DNA of 64,000 bases from Portulaca oleracea. Its lineage: Eukaryota > Streptophyta > Magnoliopsida > Caryophyllales > Portulacaceae. The notes beneath the pieces were generated by a model, which was not told the origin of the DNA, did no database searches, and saw only the letters and a list, made by a program, of their open reading frames with translations. A program made the translations under genes and the position numbers. Of this stretch, positions 11,574 to 23,214 are shown in pieces. Position 1 is the first letter of the stretch; each line of letters starts with the position of its first letter. The DNA lies in contig CM055879.1 of the NCBI GenBank assembly GCA_029582165.1, forward strand, positions 40,925,713 to 40,989,712, read 5' to 3'.

Positions 11574-14500
11574 TACTAGTACTACAGAAGAGAAGATCAA
11601 GCCAGGAGGAACAGCAACAACTCTGCTTGAAGAAATGAAAGTGTTGAAAGAAATGCAAGATCAGTCTGGTTAGTTCTTCAACAATTATGCCAAAAATATG
11701 AAAATACCCATTTCAATTTACCCAAACAAGAATGAGTTTTTAGTACTCAGGATGTTCAAAGTGGCAGTCTTTTTTCCTCTAAACTTTGGTTGTCTGTTTC
11801 TGCAAATTTCTGGGTGTTGTATTGTATGTATTCAACTTCATTTTTGTTGTGTATTTCAGGAGGTAGGAAGCCATTGAACTCAGAGCTATGGCATGCTTGT
11901 GCTGGGCCTCTAGTTTCCTTACCTCAAGTAGGAAGCCTAGTGTACTATTTCCCCCAAGGGCATATTGAGCAGGTTTGGTACCTAATTTATGATCTCCTCT
12001 TACCCTTTCTATTACTTAAAGATATGGGTCTTTTTTAGCTTTCCCATTCTGAGTAGCTCATTGCTTCCATATTGAGCAAATTCAGATGTATGGGTTTTGT
12101 TGTAGGAAAACTCAGCATTGTCATTAATTTGTACCACATTTCAGCTAGGATTTGTGGGGTTGGGTTTTTGCATATAATCACTCATTATGTGGGTACTTGC
12201 CTTTTGAGTATATTTTGTTTTCTTAATTCCACTTGCTCTTTTTCAAACTACCACTTTAAAATAACCCATTGTGGAAATACCATATTTTGATTAATGTAAC
12301 AGATTGGTGAGGTGATTCAGTTCAAAGGGTTGATATCTTTGTGAAACTTTTATGAAGTTCTAACTTGGATGACTACTTTTGGGGTCTTTATTTATGTGAA
12401 GTATTAGAATTTCTGAAGTTGTTGGATTACACTTGGATTGTGGTGGTGTTTGTTGGTTTATCATTGTCATAGTTACCTTTTTGGCCATCTCTGTGGTACT
12501 GGACCAGTGAAAAACTGTTTTAGTTTGTGGATTTAGTTTTTGGCCTTGGTATGTTGCTCTGAAGATGGTCATCATCTTTAATGGAGAAAAAAGTAAAACC
12601 CCATGAAACAGGCCTTGGTTTTTGATGTTGAACACTGAAATGTCTCTCATTCTTGGTGCAGGTAGCAGTCTCCACGAAGCGTTCAGCCACATCCCAGATC
12701 CCTAATTACCCGAATCTTCCATCGCAATTAATGTGCCAAGTTCACAATGTTACCCTTCATGTATGGTTTACTGCTTTAAGTTGAATACTCTTGGATGATA
12801 ATATATGTTTCTACTTTCCTTGATGATGTGCATCAAATTGCTTTTGGTTCGTCTGTCTCTTATGTATATTTTCATGTTTCTTAGGCTGACAAGGAAACCG
12901 ATGAGATATTCGCCCAAATGAGCCTTCAACCTATCAAAACTGTAAGTACTTGGCTAAAATTCCGAATCTCCCGAACATAAAAAAGCAAATTTTCGAGTTC
13001 TGACAAGCTTATGTGTGGATTGGATTTCTTGGTGATGCATTTACAGGAGAAGGATGTTTTTCCTGTACCTGATTTTGGAATGAAGCCCAGCAAACATCCG
13101 GCCGAGTTCTTCTGTAAAACTTTGACTGCAAGTGACACAAGTACTCATGGAGGTTTCTCTGTGCCTCGAAGGGCAGCTGAGAAACTGTTTCCTCCTCTCG
13201 TAAGCCCTTCCTCATTCAATTTGTCATCTTCACTTGCTGTACATAATTTTTCAAAGTCAAGAGCGCTTACTTAAGTTTATGTAAAATGCTGATTTCAGGA
13301 TTACACAATGCAACCTCCCTTTCAAGAACTTGTTGTCAAGGACTTGCATGACAATACATGGACATTTCGCCATATTTATCGAGGGCAGCCAAAAAGGCAC
13401 CTTCTGACAACTGGATGGAGTGTTTTTGTTGGTTCAAAGAGACTTAGAGCAGGAGATTCTGTCCTGTTTATCCGGTAATACTTCTCATGGTGTTTTTGTT
13501 GCAACAAAGTATGGAATGTACTAAATTATATTGTAGTTTTGTCTAACATTTTTGTTCCTCTGTGTGTATTCTCATGGTAAGAGACGAGAAGGGTCAGCTG
13601 ATGATTGGTGTGAGGCGTGCAAATCGTCAACAGACAACTTTGCCATCGTCCGTTCTGTCTGCTGATAGCATGCATATCGGTGTTCTTGCTGCTGCTGCAC
13701 ATGCTGCAGCCAATCGAACGCCTTTCACAGTTTTCTACAATCCTAGGTACCTATTGTATTGTATTCTTCTTTGATTGACTCTTTGCTTTTCCAAGGCTTT
13801 CTTGTGATGGTTATGATATTGTGCTTCTGCTTTGTATGTAGGGCTTGTCCAACTGATTTTGTAATTCCAGCAAGCAAATATCGGAAAGCAATATATGGAA
13901 CACAGATATCTGCTGGCATGAGGTTTGGGATGATGTTTGAGACGGAGGAGTCTGGTAAAAGAAGGTACTATTATAGCCACTGATTACATCATTGTCTTCA
14001 CAACAAAACTTCTCAAGTTGTATCATACTTTTCCTGTATAAACATGCAGATATATGGGCACAATAGTCGGTATAAGTGACTTGGATCCGCTAAGATGGCC
14101 TGGGTCTAAATGGCGTAATTTGCAGGTATATTATTCTTCTACATTAAATTACAGCCGGTCTATATGAAGTATGTTACGAATCTCATGCTTGAAAGTTGAA
14201 CTTAACTTTTGAAATTACAGGTTGAATGGGACGAACCTGGGTGTGGTGACAAGCAAAATAGGGTGAGTCCGTGGGAGATTGAGACCCCTGAAAGTCTTTT
14301 CTTGTTTCCTTCACTCACTTCAGGCTTCAAAAGGCCGTTCCATCCGGGTTTCTTTGGTAAGTTCCTGATTACTATCTGTAATTTTGGGTTCGCTTCTATA
14401 TTATTGAACCAGTTTAATATTTTTGGCCCCCATTTTTCCAGGAGGAGAACTTGAGTGGGGAAATTTGATGAAAAGGCCTTTCATTCAGCTCCCAGATATG

Positions 14501-16075
14501 GGAGCTGGAAATTTCCCATATCCAGCAATACCAAACCTGTGTTCAGAGCAGTTGATGAAGGCGCTAATGCGACCAGAGAATGTTAGCTATCCTTCTTCCA
14601 TGCTACCCCCATCATTTTCGCCTACGCTGGAAGAAACAAAGGCCAAGATTCAGGCTGCCATGATGGAGAAAACCCAGCTTGTTTCCTCACAAAGCACCTC
14701 GATTCAAAATACCCCGATTCAAAATTATTCTCAGCAGCAGTGCTCTATGCAGCCACCCCTGGGAAACCCGTCAACAGTAGAACAAACTAGCAAGAATACG
14801 AACCAACCTACAGCAAGTGCTGAGAAAGCAAAGTCAGAACCTCCCGTTGAATCTGGTCAGCAACCAAGCCAGGTTTCCTCTGCTGAGCATCGCGATGATG
14901 TGAAATTGACATGCAACCCGTCAAACCCTGTGATGCAACCTAATGCTTTGGACAAAAATAGCAGTCAAAAACCCATGGAGCCACCCCCAGAACCACCGGC
15001 AATGATTCTTGATGCTCCACCTCAGTCAGATTTCACCAGTTTGAATGGTATGTTACCGTACATTGATGGTCCTGATTGGCTACCAAATCCACCATCCTTG
15101 CACGGTACAATTCCAGAAGTAATCGATCCATCCTTACCTATAATGGGTCAGGACTTGTGGGTTCAGAGTCAGAACATCAACTCCATGCGATACCCAACAG
15201 AAGGAGATCAGTTTGCTTCTTACTCTCAGTTGTCTGATGAGACCAACAGCCAAAGTGGGATCTATGGCTGCATTGACTTGGACGTGGTCAATGGTGGAAA
15301 TCCACTCATCGATGCATCCGTCTCAAATGGTGTTTTGAACAGTTTGCCTTCGTCAAAGGAGGCAGGTTTGCAGCAGTACTCCTCGAGTTGCTTGGTGAGT
15401 AACTTCAGCTCAAGCCAGGATCTTCAGTCCCAGATCACCACTGCAAGCCTGGCTGATTCTCAGGCCTTCTTGCAAGACTTTCCTGATAATAACTCAGGCG
15501 GGACATCTTCTAGCAACGTGGAGTTTGACGAAAGCAGCCTCTTGCAGAGCTCGTGGCAGCAAGTCGTGGCACCTCCTATGCGTACTTATACAAAGGTAGT
15601 CTTTTTGAAAGGCTGCGTGTTTTGCTTGTTTGTTACTGTGGTTCATATGTATGTGACATGAGCTTTGACTCACAGGTTCAAAAGTCGGGATCAGTTGGGA
15701 GATCCATAGATGTAACAAGCTTCAAAGACTACGATGAACTTCGCGCTGCTATTGAATGCATGTTTGGACTGGAAGGTCTACTGAATGACCCAAGAGGGTC
15801 AGGGTGGAAGTTGGTGTACGTTGACTTTGAGAATGATGTTTTGCTGGTTGGAGATGATCCTTGGGAGTAAGTCTTTTACATCACCGTGATTCATTCATTC
15901 AACATTAATGTTGGGTATGTTTCGTGCTAATCTTTGTAACTAATGCAGGGAGTTTGTGAGCTGTGTTCGATGCATTCGGATCTTGTCGCCCTCGGAAGTC
16001 AAGCAGATGAGCGAAGAAGGAATGCAGCTTCTCAACAGCAACGCAGTCCAAGCAATCAACCGTACTGCCACGTAA
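11569..16075 (+). CDS. ARF5: Auxin response factor, ARF5/MONOPTEROS type (13 exons, 889 aa)
   Basis: Exons: 11569-11668, 11860-11972, 12662-12760, 12885-12941, 13047-13199, 13299-13474, 13582-13746, 13842-13964, 14050-14125, 14221-14356, 14442-15595, 15676-15866, 15949-16075. They sum to 890 codons in one frame, all with GT-AG borders. The product is a DNA-binding activator of auxin-responsive genes, acting in the nucleus at TGTC-type sites. It has an N-terminal [16 protein letters not shown] segment, a B3 domain at about 144-246 ([20 protein letters not shown]), an auxin-response dimerisation domain at about 270-350, a Gln/Ser/Pro-rich activation region to about 775, and a C-terminal PB1 domain (about 780-875) with the Lys in [13 protein letters not shown] and the acidic VGDDPWEEF motif for Aux/IAA binding. 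The N-terminus, the middle region ending [12 protein letters not shown] and the PB1 sequence all point to ARF5 rather than ARF7/19. Arabidopsis MP is about 900 aa, so the length fits. The start is the first in-frame ATG, right after the GA repeat. Confidence 0.96.
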
Positions 16076-16269
16076 ACTATGGACAAAAACAAGTGCTTGC
16101 CATTGCTGCATCTGCCTGATAAAGGCTCTTAGAGTTGTTTAGCTTATTACAGTTTGAATCAAACCTCGGCTTATAGATTCTTGCATATTTTTGTGAGAAT
16201 TTACGAGTAGAGCGCTTTAGATTAGACTAAGTTAAGATCTGGTGTTAGGTTTCTAGAGGCTGTTGTTTT

Positions 16270-16375
16270 GCTGACAAGACTCGGTAGTCCTCCAGAGAGC
16301 ATGTAATGTTGTAATATTATTATGTAATGTAATGTGATGTTCTTTAATGAATCATGAATGAATGTATCTTGTGAG
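16270..16375 (+). terminator. Probable ARF5 3' end and poly(A) signal region
   Basis: About 200-300 bp after the stop codon lies a cluster of TGTAAT/TAATGT repeats (about 16302-16332) followed by AATGAATCATGAATGAATG (16348-16366). Plant far-upstream (TGTAA) and near-upstream (AATAAA-like) elements look like this. The cleavage site cannot be fixed from sequence alone. Confidence 0.35.
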
Positions 16376-16914
16376 CACCCAGTTTGGGCATTATTCTGTC
16401 TTGATTAGTGTTTCTGATGGGTCGTTGTCATCTTGGACTGACAGGCATGACAATGAATTACAATATTCAATCACATCAGGAGTGATTGAATTAGCTTAAA
16501 AGTTTGACCTTTTTGTGCTTTGAATGAGGTTGAGTACCGTTTTGGACAAGTTAGCCTATGTTTAATGAAAGTAGGGTTGGAAAAGGTTGAAAGTTGTCCC
16601 TACTTACCAAACTTGAGTTGAATTCGTGGCATTTGGACTTAATGAACCCTGCTTTCTTATCAAGCTCACCTTCTTCGCATTAAAGTAGGCCTCTCTTGAG
16701 CTATGCTATCGAAGACACAACCAATATATATTACATGCACCTGGCGTATGTGATTCGAATAAATATATGTGAATAATTATACTATTGAGGGTAAATAATG
16801 GACAGACATGAGTGAACAATTATGCTTTTGAAAGTACACAATGGATCACGTACTCAATGAACATGTAATAAATTGCAAGACACAATAGTTAGATGCCAAT
16901 AGGGATTGACTTTT

Positions 16915-17045
16915 CTAAATTGACAGATTTTCTCATGTTTGGTTCTCCATAATATATAGGAAACTTTTAATGAGGGATCCATTATTTCTCTCACAGCCTC
17001 GGTAAATAGTTTATTTCCAGAGAAAATCTTTCATTGGAAGCTACG
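16915..17045. repeat. Degenerate relative of the MITE at 56713
   Basis: The stretch shares blocks with 56760-56880 in the same order (TTCTCATGTTTGGTTCTCC, a GGAAACTTTTAATGAGGGATC-like block, then GTAAATAGTTT), but I see no intact inverted ends. It is a decayed insertion. The 16380-17134 interval otherwise holds no gene. Confidence 0.45.
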
Positions 17046-17134
17046 AAACGCACCAAAATAATTTTACTGGCGTTGAAATTTACTACTTTTGAAGTTCACA
17101 ATAAATATATATTCACAGATACTACAACAAGAAA

Positions 17135-17206
17135 GTCCCTATAGCTTAGTGGTAGAGCGTCAGTCTTGAAAACTGAAGTTGTGCGGTTCGATTCCGCATG
17201 GGGACA
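17135..17206 (+). tRNA. tRNA-like gene, anticodon UGA (Ser?), class I cloverleaf
   Basis: A 72-nt perfect cloverleaf can be folded. The acceptor GTCCCTA pairs with TGGGGAC (17199-17205) followed by discriminator A. The D stem is GCTT/GAGC, the anticodon stem TCAGT/ACTGA (17160-17176) with loop CTTGAAA, and the T stem TGCGG/CCGCA. The anticodon is TGA at 17167-17169, which reads UCA (serine). The A box TAGCTTAGTGG and B box GGTTCGATTCC match Pol III consensus. A T-run terminator follows at 17215-17220, and CAA motifs sit just upstream (about 17124-17131). Oddly, the variable loop is only about 5 nt, whereas plant nuclear, plastid and mitochondrial tRNA-Ser all have a long variable arm. Identity is therefore uncertain: it could be an anticodon-shifted or organelle-derived tRNA, or a pseudo-tRNA. 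Confidence 0.8.
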
Positions 17207-19318
17207 ACTCTCCCTTTTTTAGTTATTTTTTTCCCCAGTAGAGTTTGGTGGTGCCGTTGACAAACTAAGCTACCAATTTTCCTATCATAGATACTGTGAA
17301 CATGATCAATAAAGAGCTGAACGGCCTTGCATGAAAACTAATTGATAAACAAACCTAGAAACTCTAGTTAGGTGCCAACAGGAACCTTATCTCTTTAATT
17401 TGTTTGTCACCTATGATACCAATTGGACAATCTCGACTCCAACCCAAAATCATGTGTCTCGGGGTTATTACTTTCTCCTCAAAAAAGACGTCTTTTTGGA
17501 GAGAGGGTAATGACCCCATGATAAGCAGTATCAGCGCCGATCAAGCTCAGCTCCAATATCTTGCCAAGTGCCCCGACTAAGACGTGGGTAGGTTGGGGGG
17601 TCACCTACGACGAGGGCATTACTACTCAATTTGCGGGTGCTTGTTCGAAAGCTGTGAAAAGGGCCTTGGTGATTGCAAATGGTAAGAAGACGAGAAAGTT
17701 ATTTTCTAACCATTGGTTGTACTAACCTTGTTGTTCATGCAAATGTTTCATGGTTTGATGAATAAATCGTAAAGAGAGTGTGTTTGTCTACTACTTTCTA
17801 TTATACCTAATGATCTTCATTTTCAAATCATATCTTGTTCAACGATATTGTATATAAACATAAGTTCTTCCTCCTCAATTGAGGTGTGGTACCGCACAAA
17901 AGAACGGGGCCTAACTCGGTCAAATATTTCTATAGATTGATAAACAGATTGCTTACCTAACAGGCGCCATTATTAATCTAAGACTACATCTAAGATGCAT
18001 CTCATGATTGTCAAATGTCAACAATACTCAACATATCTAAACACTCTCAGCAGCACCTGGAAAAAGCAAGCAAAAGACAAAGATCAAGCTTTTTTTAGCA
18101 CAATTTTTAGGGGTTTTCACATTCCTGGTGATGTTCAAATACTGAACCACTCTGCCCTCCTGTTGTCTAAACCCAATCTGGTGTCAGGAATGGACTTTTG
18201 GACTCATTGTTACCAGCAGCAATCTGTATTCTCATTCTAAATTCACCTGAATATCTGATTATAACACTCATGCAGTCACATTATAATCCCTTATTCCATG
18301 AAGAAAAACTAAGTTACATTAACAAAAAAAAACAAAAAACAAAAACAGAGTTATTTCACTTCACTATGAAGTTGACAGTTGAGTAAAGATGACTTTTAGC
18401 AGACATATGGTTGATGAGCTCATCTGCAATGTAATGCATGAACAAAATAACAAACAGGAAGATACTACCTATCTGTTGTTGAAACCTAGCAAATTTGATC
18501 TAAAAAAACAGGAGGAATTCAACAGAACTGGAAATAAGGATCTAAAGTTCGTATAGACCAGTAAATATGTGTGGAAGTTACAATCCATGCAATGAAATAT
18601 GAACTTCGCAGACACTAAGACAGTAAGACAACAGTTAATGCTTTGAAGGCCTCGAGTCCTACTACCAACAAAACACATCAAATCACGGTGTTGATGATAA
18701 ATTGACGGCAAACGAGCAAAGTCCAAATGCAATAAGCATGACCCCTAGGATATGTTTTCCCTCAGTTTCTCTTCATTGCAATATGTTGTTTCTGAGATAA
18801 GCTAGGAAATGTAAAATCATCAAACTCAGACACCAAAAGTGGGAGGTCAACACATGCAAGAATGTCCTTCACAACATCACAAGAGCTTCCAAAAAGACTG
18901 TTTTAGAAAACTCGGCATCAGAAAACCACCCTATAAAGCAATAGTAGATCAGCTTGTACACAAATTAGCATTTGCAAGGGGTGAATGTAAGCGCTTCCAA
19001 ATGCAAGATTCCTTACAAGTTGAAAAATATAGAAACCAACACCTACACAGATTGAAATTGCACTAGTTTTTAAAAAAACGTTGCCGTTGATAAACAAGAG
19101 AAACAACAAAGAAAACTATATCCTAGCTAACTTCCTGATAATAATCTCTATCTTCTTCTATGATAGTTCCCAACTAGATGAAACAGTAGCGGTTTGTTCA
19201 CTTCCTTTCTCATTTTTATTAGACTTTCTGAATCAAATCTCTTTTGCAAATTGTAACGCGTGTTTGCATGAGTCGCGAGAACCAACCTGGAGACCCGACA
19301 TTATGTTCATGTTGGCAA
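17207..19318. other. Intergenic region between tRNA and methyltransferase
   Basis: No gene can be supported. A solitary right end of the Tourist/PIF-like MITE family lies at about 17885-17913 (GTGGTACCGCACAAAAGAAC then GGGGCC). The part nearest the methyltransferase (about 18470-19318) may be its 3' untranslated region on the minus strand, but no splice or poly(A) evidence decides this. Confidence 0.4.
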
Positions 19319-20584
19319 TTATGCTCTCACAGGCTTCTGTAGAACAGCTGACAAATACACTTCAGATTTTCCTGAACTCGGTTTCTCTCCTACAACCCAT
19401 TTCAGCTTCTTATACCCAAACTTCTCGATTAACCGTGTTAGATCCCTTTTCTTCTCATCAGTGGCACAGTAGAAGTTATCCAACCAGAACAAGCCTCCAG
19501 CCTTCAAAACTCGGTCGATATCGAACATCAAAAACTCCAATTTCTCAGGCTTTCCCCCAACATCCAATGCACTCCCAGCATGAACCAAATCAAACACATT
19601 ATCATAAAATGGGAACCTATGATCCAAACTAAGGAACAATGGGAACAACCCCCTTGCAGCAATGAACTCATTATAAGGGGCATCCACATTCAGGGTTTGA
19701 GTAATCACAGTCACATTCTTTTCAGCCATTCTAGCAGCAAAAGTCCCAGATCCACCAGCAATATCAAGACCAACCCTAATTCCACCTCCTCCCATACCCA
19801 AAACATCACTAATCAAGAAATCATTCTTGCCTCTAGCTTTGACAAACCTCTGATTCTCATTCCCACTAGCCAAATCAAAACAACCCACACAATCTTTACT
19901 CAATTTCTTACCATTCAAACAGGTGAAGTTCTTGCAAGCCATGCCACTCCAACTAACAATCTTATCATTAACAGTCTTCCAAAGAGAAGCAGGAAAAGGG
20001 TACAGATTCCCTACCTTGTTGATAGTCTTTGCAAAGCACCTTCTTCTGGGCAAAGGCTCACATCCTCTCAAAATCAGCTTCTGGGCAAGGCTCCAATCAT
20101 CTGGGCACTGCCCATTTGTCTTGTAATTCATGTACTGAGACAAGATATCCATAGATTTGGCACAAGAATGACCCACAGAAGCAACCATCTCAGTGATCCC
20201 AGTTTTGGAATCCTTGCCCAAAGGCAAGACATGCCTCTGCAAGAAAGTCTTGAGCTCGGTGGCAATGTTGGGCTTGGAAAGATCGATGCTTTCGTACCCA
20301 AGAAGCTCTTTCTCCATCTGGGCAAGCTTCTTCTGGGAAGATTCGATCTCCTTCATGATGAGGGAGACTTGTTCGGTGATCAAAGACATGTTCTTGTGGG
20401 CTTGAAGAAGAGGGTTTTCGTGGGTAGAAGAGTGGGTTTTGGGGCTCCAAGTGAAGGCATAGAGAGCGAAGAGATTGGTAGTGAGGACGGAGAAAAGCAT
20501 GAGGCCATTGACAGCAGAAGAACAGATGGTTGCTCTTCTGAATCTGGCAGTTCCATCCCCAATTTTCAGTGACACAGAACCCAT
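19319..20584 (-). CDS. Membrane-anchored SAM-dependent methyltransferase, At1g29790-like (421 aa, intronless)
   Basis: This is a single uninterrupted frame with the start at 20584, MGSVSLKIGDGTARFRRAT, an N-terminus I recognise from a plant-only family annotated as probable methyltransferase At1g29790. Residues about 25-45 (NGLMLFSVLTTNLFALYAF) form one transmembrane anchor, predicting a type II Golgi/secretory-pathway protein. Residues about 60-95 are heptad-rich and probably coiled coil. A cysteine-containing plant-specific region follows (KNFTCLNGKKLSKDCVGCFD). The SAM-binding motif I is VGLDIAGGSGTFAARM at about residue 270, with the later acidic LDHRFPFYDNVFDLVHAG and GGLFWLDNFYC motifs. 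The fold is class I Rossmann. The substrate is unknown; related QUA2-type enzymes act on pectin, but that is only analogy. The length is usual for the family and no defects are seen. Confidence 0.9.
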   Translation of the reverse strand: MGSVSLKIGDGTARFRRATICSSAVNGLMLFSVLTTNLFALYAFTWSPKTHSSTHENPLLQAHKNMSLITEQVSLIMKEIESSQKKLAQMEKELLGYESIDLSKPNIATELKTFLQRHVLPLGKDSKTGITEMVASVGHSCAKSMDILSQYMNYKTNGQCPDDWSLAQKLILRGCEPLPRRRCFAKTINKVGNLYPFPASLWKTVNDKIVSWSGMACKNFTCLNGKKLSKDCVGCFDLASGNENQRFVKARGKNDFLISDVLGMGGGGIRVGLDIAGGSGTFAARMAEKNVTVITQTLNVDAPYNEFIAARGLFPLFLSLDHRFPFYDNVFDLVHAGSALDVGGKPEKLEFLMFDIDRVLKAGGLFWLDNFYCATDEKKRDLTRLIEKFGYKKLKWVVGEKPSSGKSEVYLSAVLQKPVRA

Positions 20585-20589
20585 TGTAT

Positions 20590-21281
20590 GAGTGGATCTT
20601 TAGCCTCTCTTGCTAGCTGTTCTAGCAAGTAGAGAAAGAAGAGTGGAGTGGGAGTGATGGTGGTATAAGTAGAGAAGAGATCCAGAAAGCAAAGAGCCAA
20701 AGAGTAGTGTGAACTATGAAGAAGAGAGAGTGGCAAATTGGTCAATTATGGGAAATGGTGATTTTAGTGAAGAAAGAAAAGGATATGTCTGATTAGGAAT
20801 TTAAGGCATCTTTTGCAATGCACAGTGACATCTATTGCTTGTCGGTTGTTACTCGTGACTTTATATGATTGACAACGAAAGACCCGTAAATTTCAGCCAA
20901 ATATGCAGTAAAATGTTTTACTAATATGGTTTAAGTCAAGTGGCACAAGCATGTTTTGTGCAAATTATTATGTGCTCCCGGAGCACGTGCTCCAAATTCT
21001 ACAATTGTTCACCCATATGTATTAGGTTGTTCACTTTGATTATTATGATTGTTCACTCTGATTCATATGATTGTTCACTCACAAGATTCAGAGCGCGTCT
21101 TCGAATTAAATGTAATATATATTGTTTTGCAATGCATTTATGTTTTGTAAGAAAATTTTTTGTACATGGTTCACATATGAATTTTTTGGAATGATAATTG
21201 ATGTCATTTGCTCCTACTCTCTTCTTTAGTCAACTGATCCTCCACTCACTTAAATAGTGAAGTGACTGTAAAGGAATTCAT
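20590..21281. promoter_or_regulatory. Upstream region of the methyltransferase gene
   Basis: This is the minus-strand 5' flank. A GA/CT-rich stretch at about 20625-20735 resembles a plant leader. From about 20980 to 21090 there are three GTTCACT-containing units in tandem (for example ATTGTTCACTCTGATT), which are also seen at 48500-48535. No TATA box can be fixed. Confidence 0.35.
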
Positions 21282-21284
21282 TAA

Positions 21285-22302
21285 GGGGCCGTTTGGTATG
21301 AATTGGGAATGAGAATGAGAATTCATAATGCTAATAGGAATGAGAATTCATAATGGGAATGAGAATTAAGATGTCTTTATGAATTACTAACCTTCTTGTT
21401 TGTTATATGGTAATTGATATTGAGAATAGGATTGGGAATAAAAATACATTTACTAAAATGCCCTTTTTATTAATTTATGAATGTTTTAATAAATTGAAAT
21501 CGATGGAAAGTTATAATTGATACACATTTACTTCTAGAAAGTCAATTACCATATAGAAAAAATAAAAAAAAATTAAAGTTCATAAAGATTTTTTAAAATG
21601 TGAGGTTTATTTTTTAAAGATTAAGGTGAGTAATTAAAATGCTAAAAAAATTTTAAAACGTGAGGTTTTTTTTTTAAAAAAAAAGGGTGAGTGATATTGC
21701 TAAAAATATTTATAATAATAGGAAAGGAGAATCGAACGGCTACCCTAAACAATATTGCCAATCATAAAACGTTTTGGTTTATTTTTTAAAATTAGGGTAA
21801 GTAATATTAAAGGTAATATTGTAATTTAAAATAGACTAATGAATTCCCAACATCAATTACCACACCCCCCATGGTAATAGACTAATACGTATTATCATTT
21901 TTAACCTCAAATTTTTTGATAGATATGATTAATTATCAATTATAAGAAGCTTGGAACGTGTTGGCTACGCCAACAATTAAAATTGATACCCTAACGAATG
22001 AACCCCGTCCGTTGGGCATATTTTAAACGCCTTTTTGTAAATTTTTAAAAATATATATAAAAGTGTGATTTTATACCATTTATATATAATATTATAGTCA
22101 TAGAAGCCGATCATGTAAATATTTTTTCAATTTAATTTACAAATATATATGTTTTATACTATGAGAAGACACTTAATATGTGTCTTACCCAAGACTTTTA
22201 TCATTTCCGTTTTTTTATTACCATGAAACAAACATGGTAATTGTAATCCCCACCCCTCTATCCCCATTCCCAAGTACCAATTCTCATTAAACAAACGGCC
22301 CG
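21285..22302. mobile_element. PIF/Harbinger-like non-autonomous element (about 1 kb)
   Basis: The left end GGGGCCGTTTGGTATGAATT and the right end ACAAACGGCCCG are inverted repeats. The inner subterminal parts also match in inverted orientation (GGGAATGAGAAT against ATTCCCAAGTACC...ATTCTCATT). The flanks are TAA (21282-21284 and 22303-22305). No transposase frame remains. A different AT-rich repeat (21870-22205) is nested near the right end. Confidence 0.7.
21870..22205 (-). repeat. Dispersed 330-bp repeat, copy A (nested)
   Basis: In inverted orientation this copies the repeat at 34890-35215 and 36145-36515. Shared blocks include TATAAGAAGCTTGGAACGTG, GCCAACAATTAAAATTGA, CCGTTGGGCATATTTTAAACG and AAGACACTTAATATGTGTCT. 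The element lies wholly inside the PIF-like element, so it inserted later. It has no coding capacity. Confidence 0.65.
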
Positions 22303-22947
22303 TAAAAGAAAATGAGATTAGAACAAATTTATACAAGTTCTTTTTGATCCATTAATCCAGTTGATTCTAAAATTGCTATCCATTAAAATGAGATTAGAGC
22401 AGGATGAACTTTGTTGGGTTTGATTGGAAATCGTCAATTATCAACTAAGTCCGCTACTTAGTTGTGTCATGCGTTAAAATTAGGACTATAATAGGATGAT
22501 CAATGGATATGAAAGCTTGATATTCAGCCGAATCTTATAGTATTTCTCTGGTAAATTTTTCATAATGGACTTCCTCACAAAGTAAATTTGTTACACCGGG
22601 GTATTAATCACTTTCTTTAATTATCATGCTCGTCAGACTACTTTCGATTTGAGGATTGACAATAAAAATTGAAGAATTGCAACCCATTTCTGAATAATGC
22701 ATACATTTTACTAAATTTTATTTATTTATATTAAAATTAGGTTTCATCTTCCTAGTGTTCGTCGGTTTTAAGTTACTTGTTCCAAGTACTAGGAACTTGA
22801 ACCTATCTGATAGGTTTCAGGTTCCGATTCATGATAGTTTATGAAGAACCTTATTCCTACCCATTAACACAAGTTCCTAAATTTTAAGAATCTTACCATT
22901 TCCCGTTGACAGATTCCAATTTCGAAACTGATCACCCCTAGCTTATT

Positions 22948-23211
22948 ACGACTCTGTTTTTTTTATACGGCTGGCTGGCTGCGGTGCCACAACACACCGC
23001 ACTTTGCCAGAACCCAGCACAACATACCAATCCACCACAATTTAACACAACCCACCACAATCAACTTTTTCACATTTACCAATACAATTTACATTTATAA
23101 AAAACAAAACCTACCACAACTTACCAATAACCCACTACAATCCACCACAATTCCACCACACCACACTGCACCGCACCATACCGCAGCCAGCCGTATAAAA
23201 GAACAGGTATA
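22948..23211. mobile_element. Tourist/PIF-like MITE, copy 4
   Basis: A long inverted repeat begins with a CTCTGTTTTTTTTATACGGC-type end and the GGCTGGCTGCGGTG segment. It is mirrored by CACCGCAGCCAGCCGTATAAAAGAACAGG at the right (written in two parts: ACCATACCGCAGCCAGCCG at about 23177 and TATAAAAGAACAGG at about 23195). The interior is C/A-rich (CCACCACAA repeats). The exact ends and target duplication are blurred. Confidence 0.65.
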
Positions 23212-23214
23212 AAA

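Noticed and set aside
19580..20572. 330-codon open frame on the plus strand
   Set aside because: It lies entirely opposite the methyltransferase gene. Its sequence has no domain, and the minus strand carries the clear SAM-binding motif.
20980..21090. CRISPR-like tandem GTTCACT units
   Set aside because: The units are irregular and short, without fixed repeat and spacer lengths. This is a plant nuclear sequence and the same phrase occurs as dispersed repeat at 48500.
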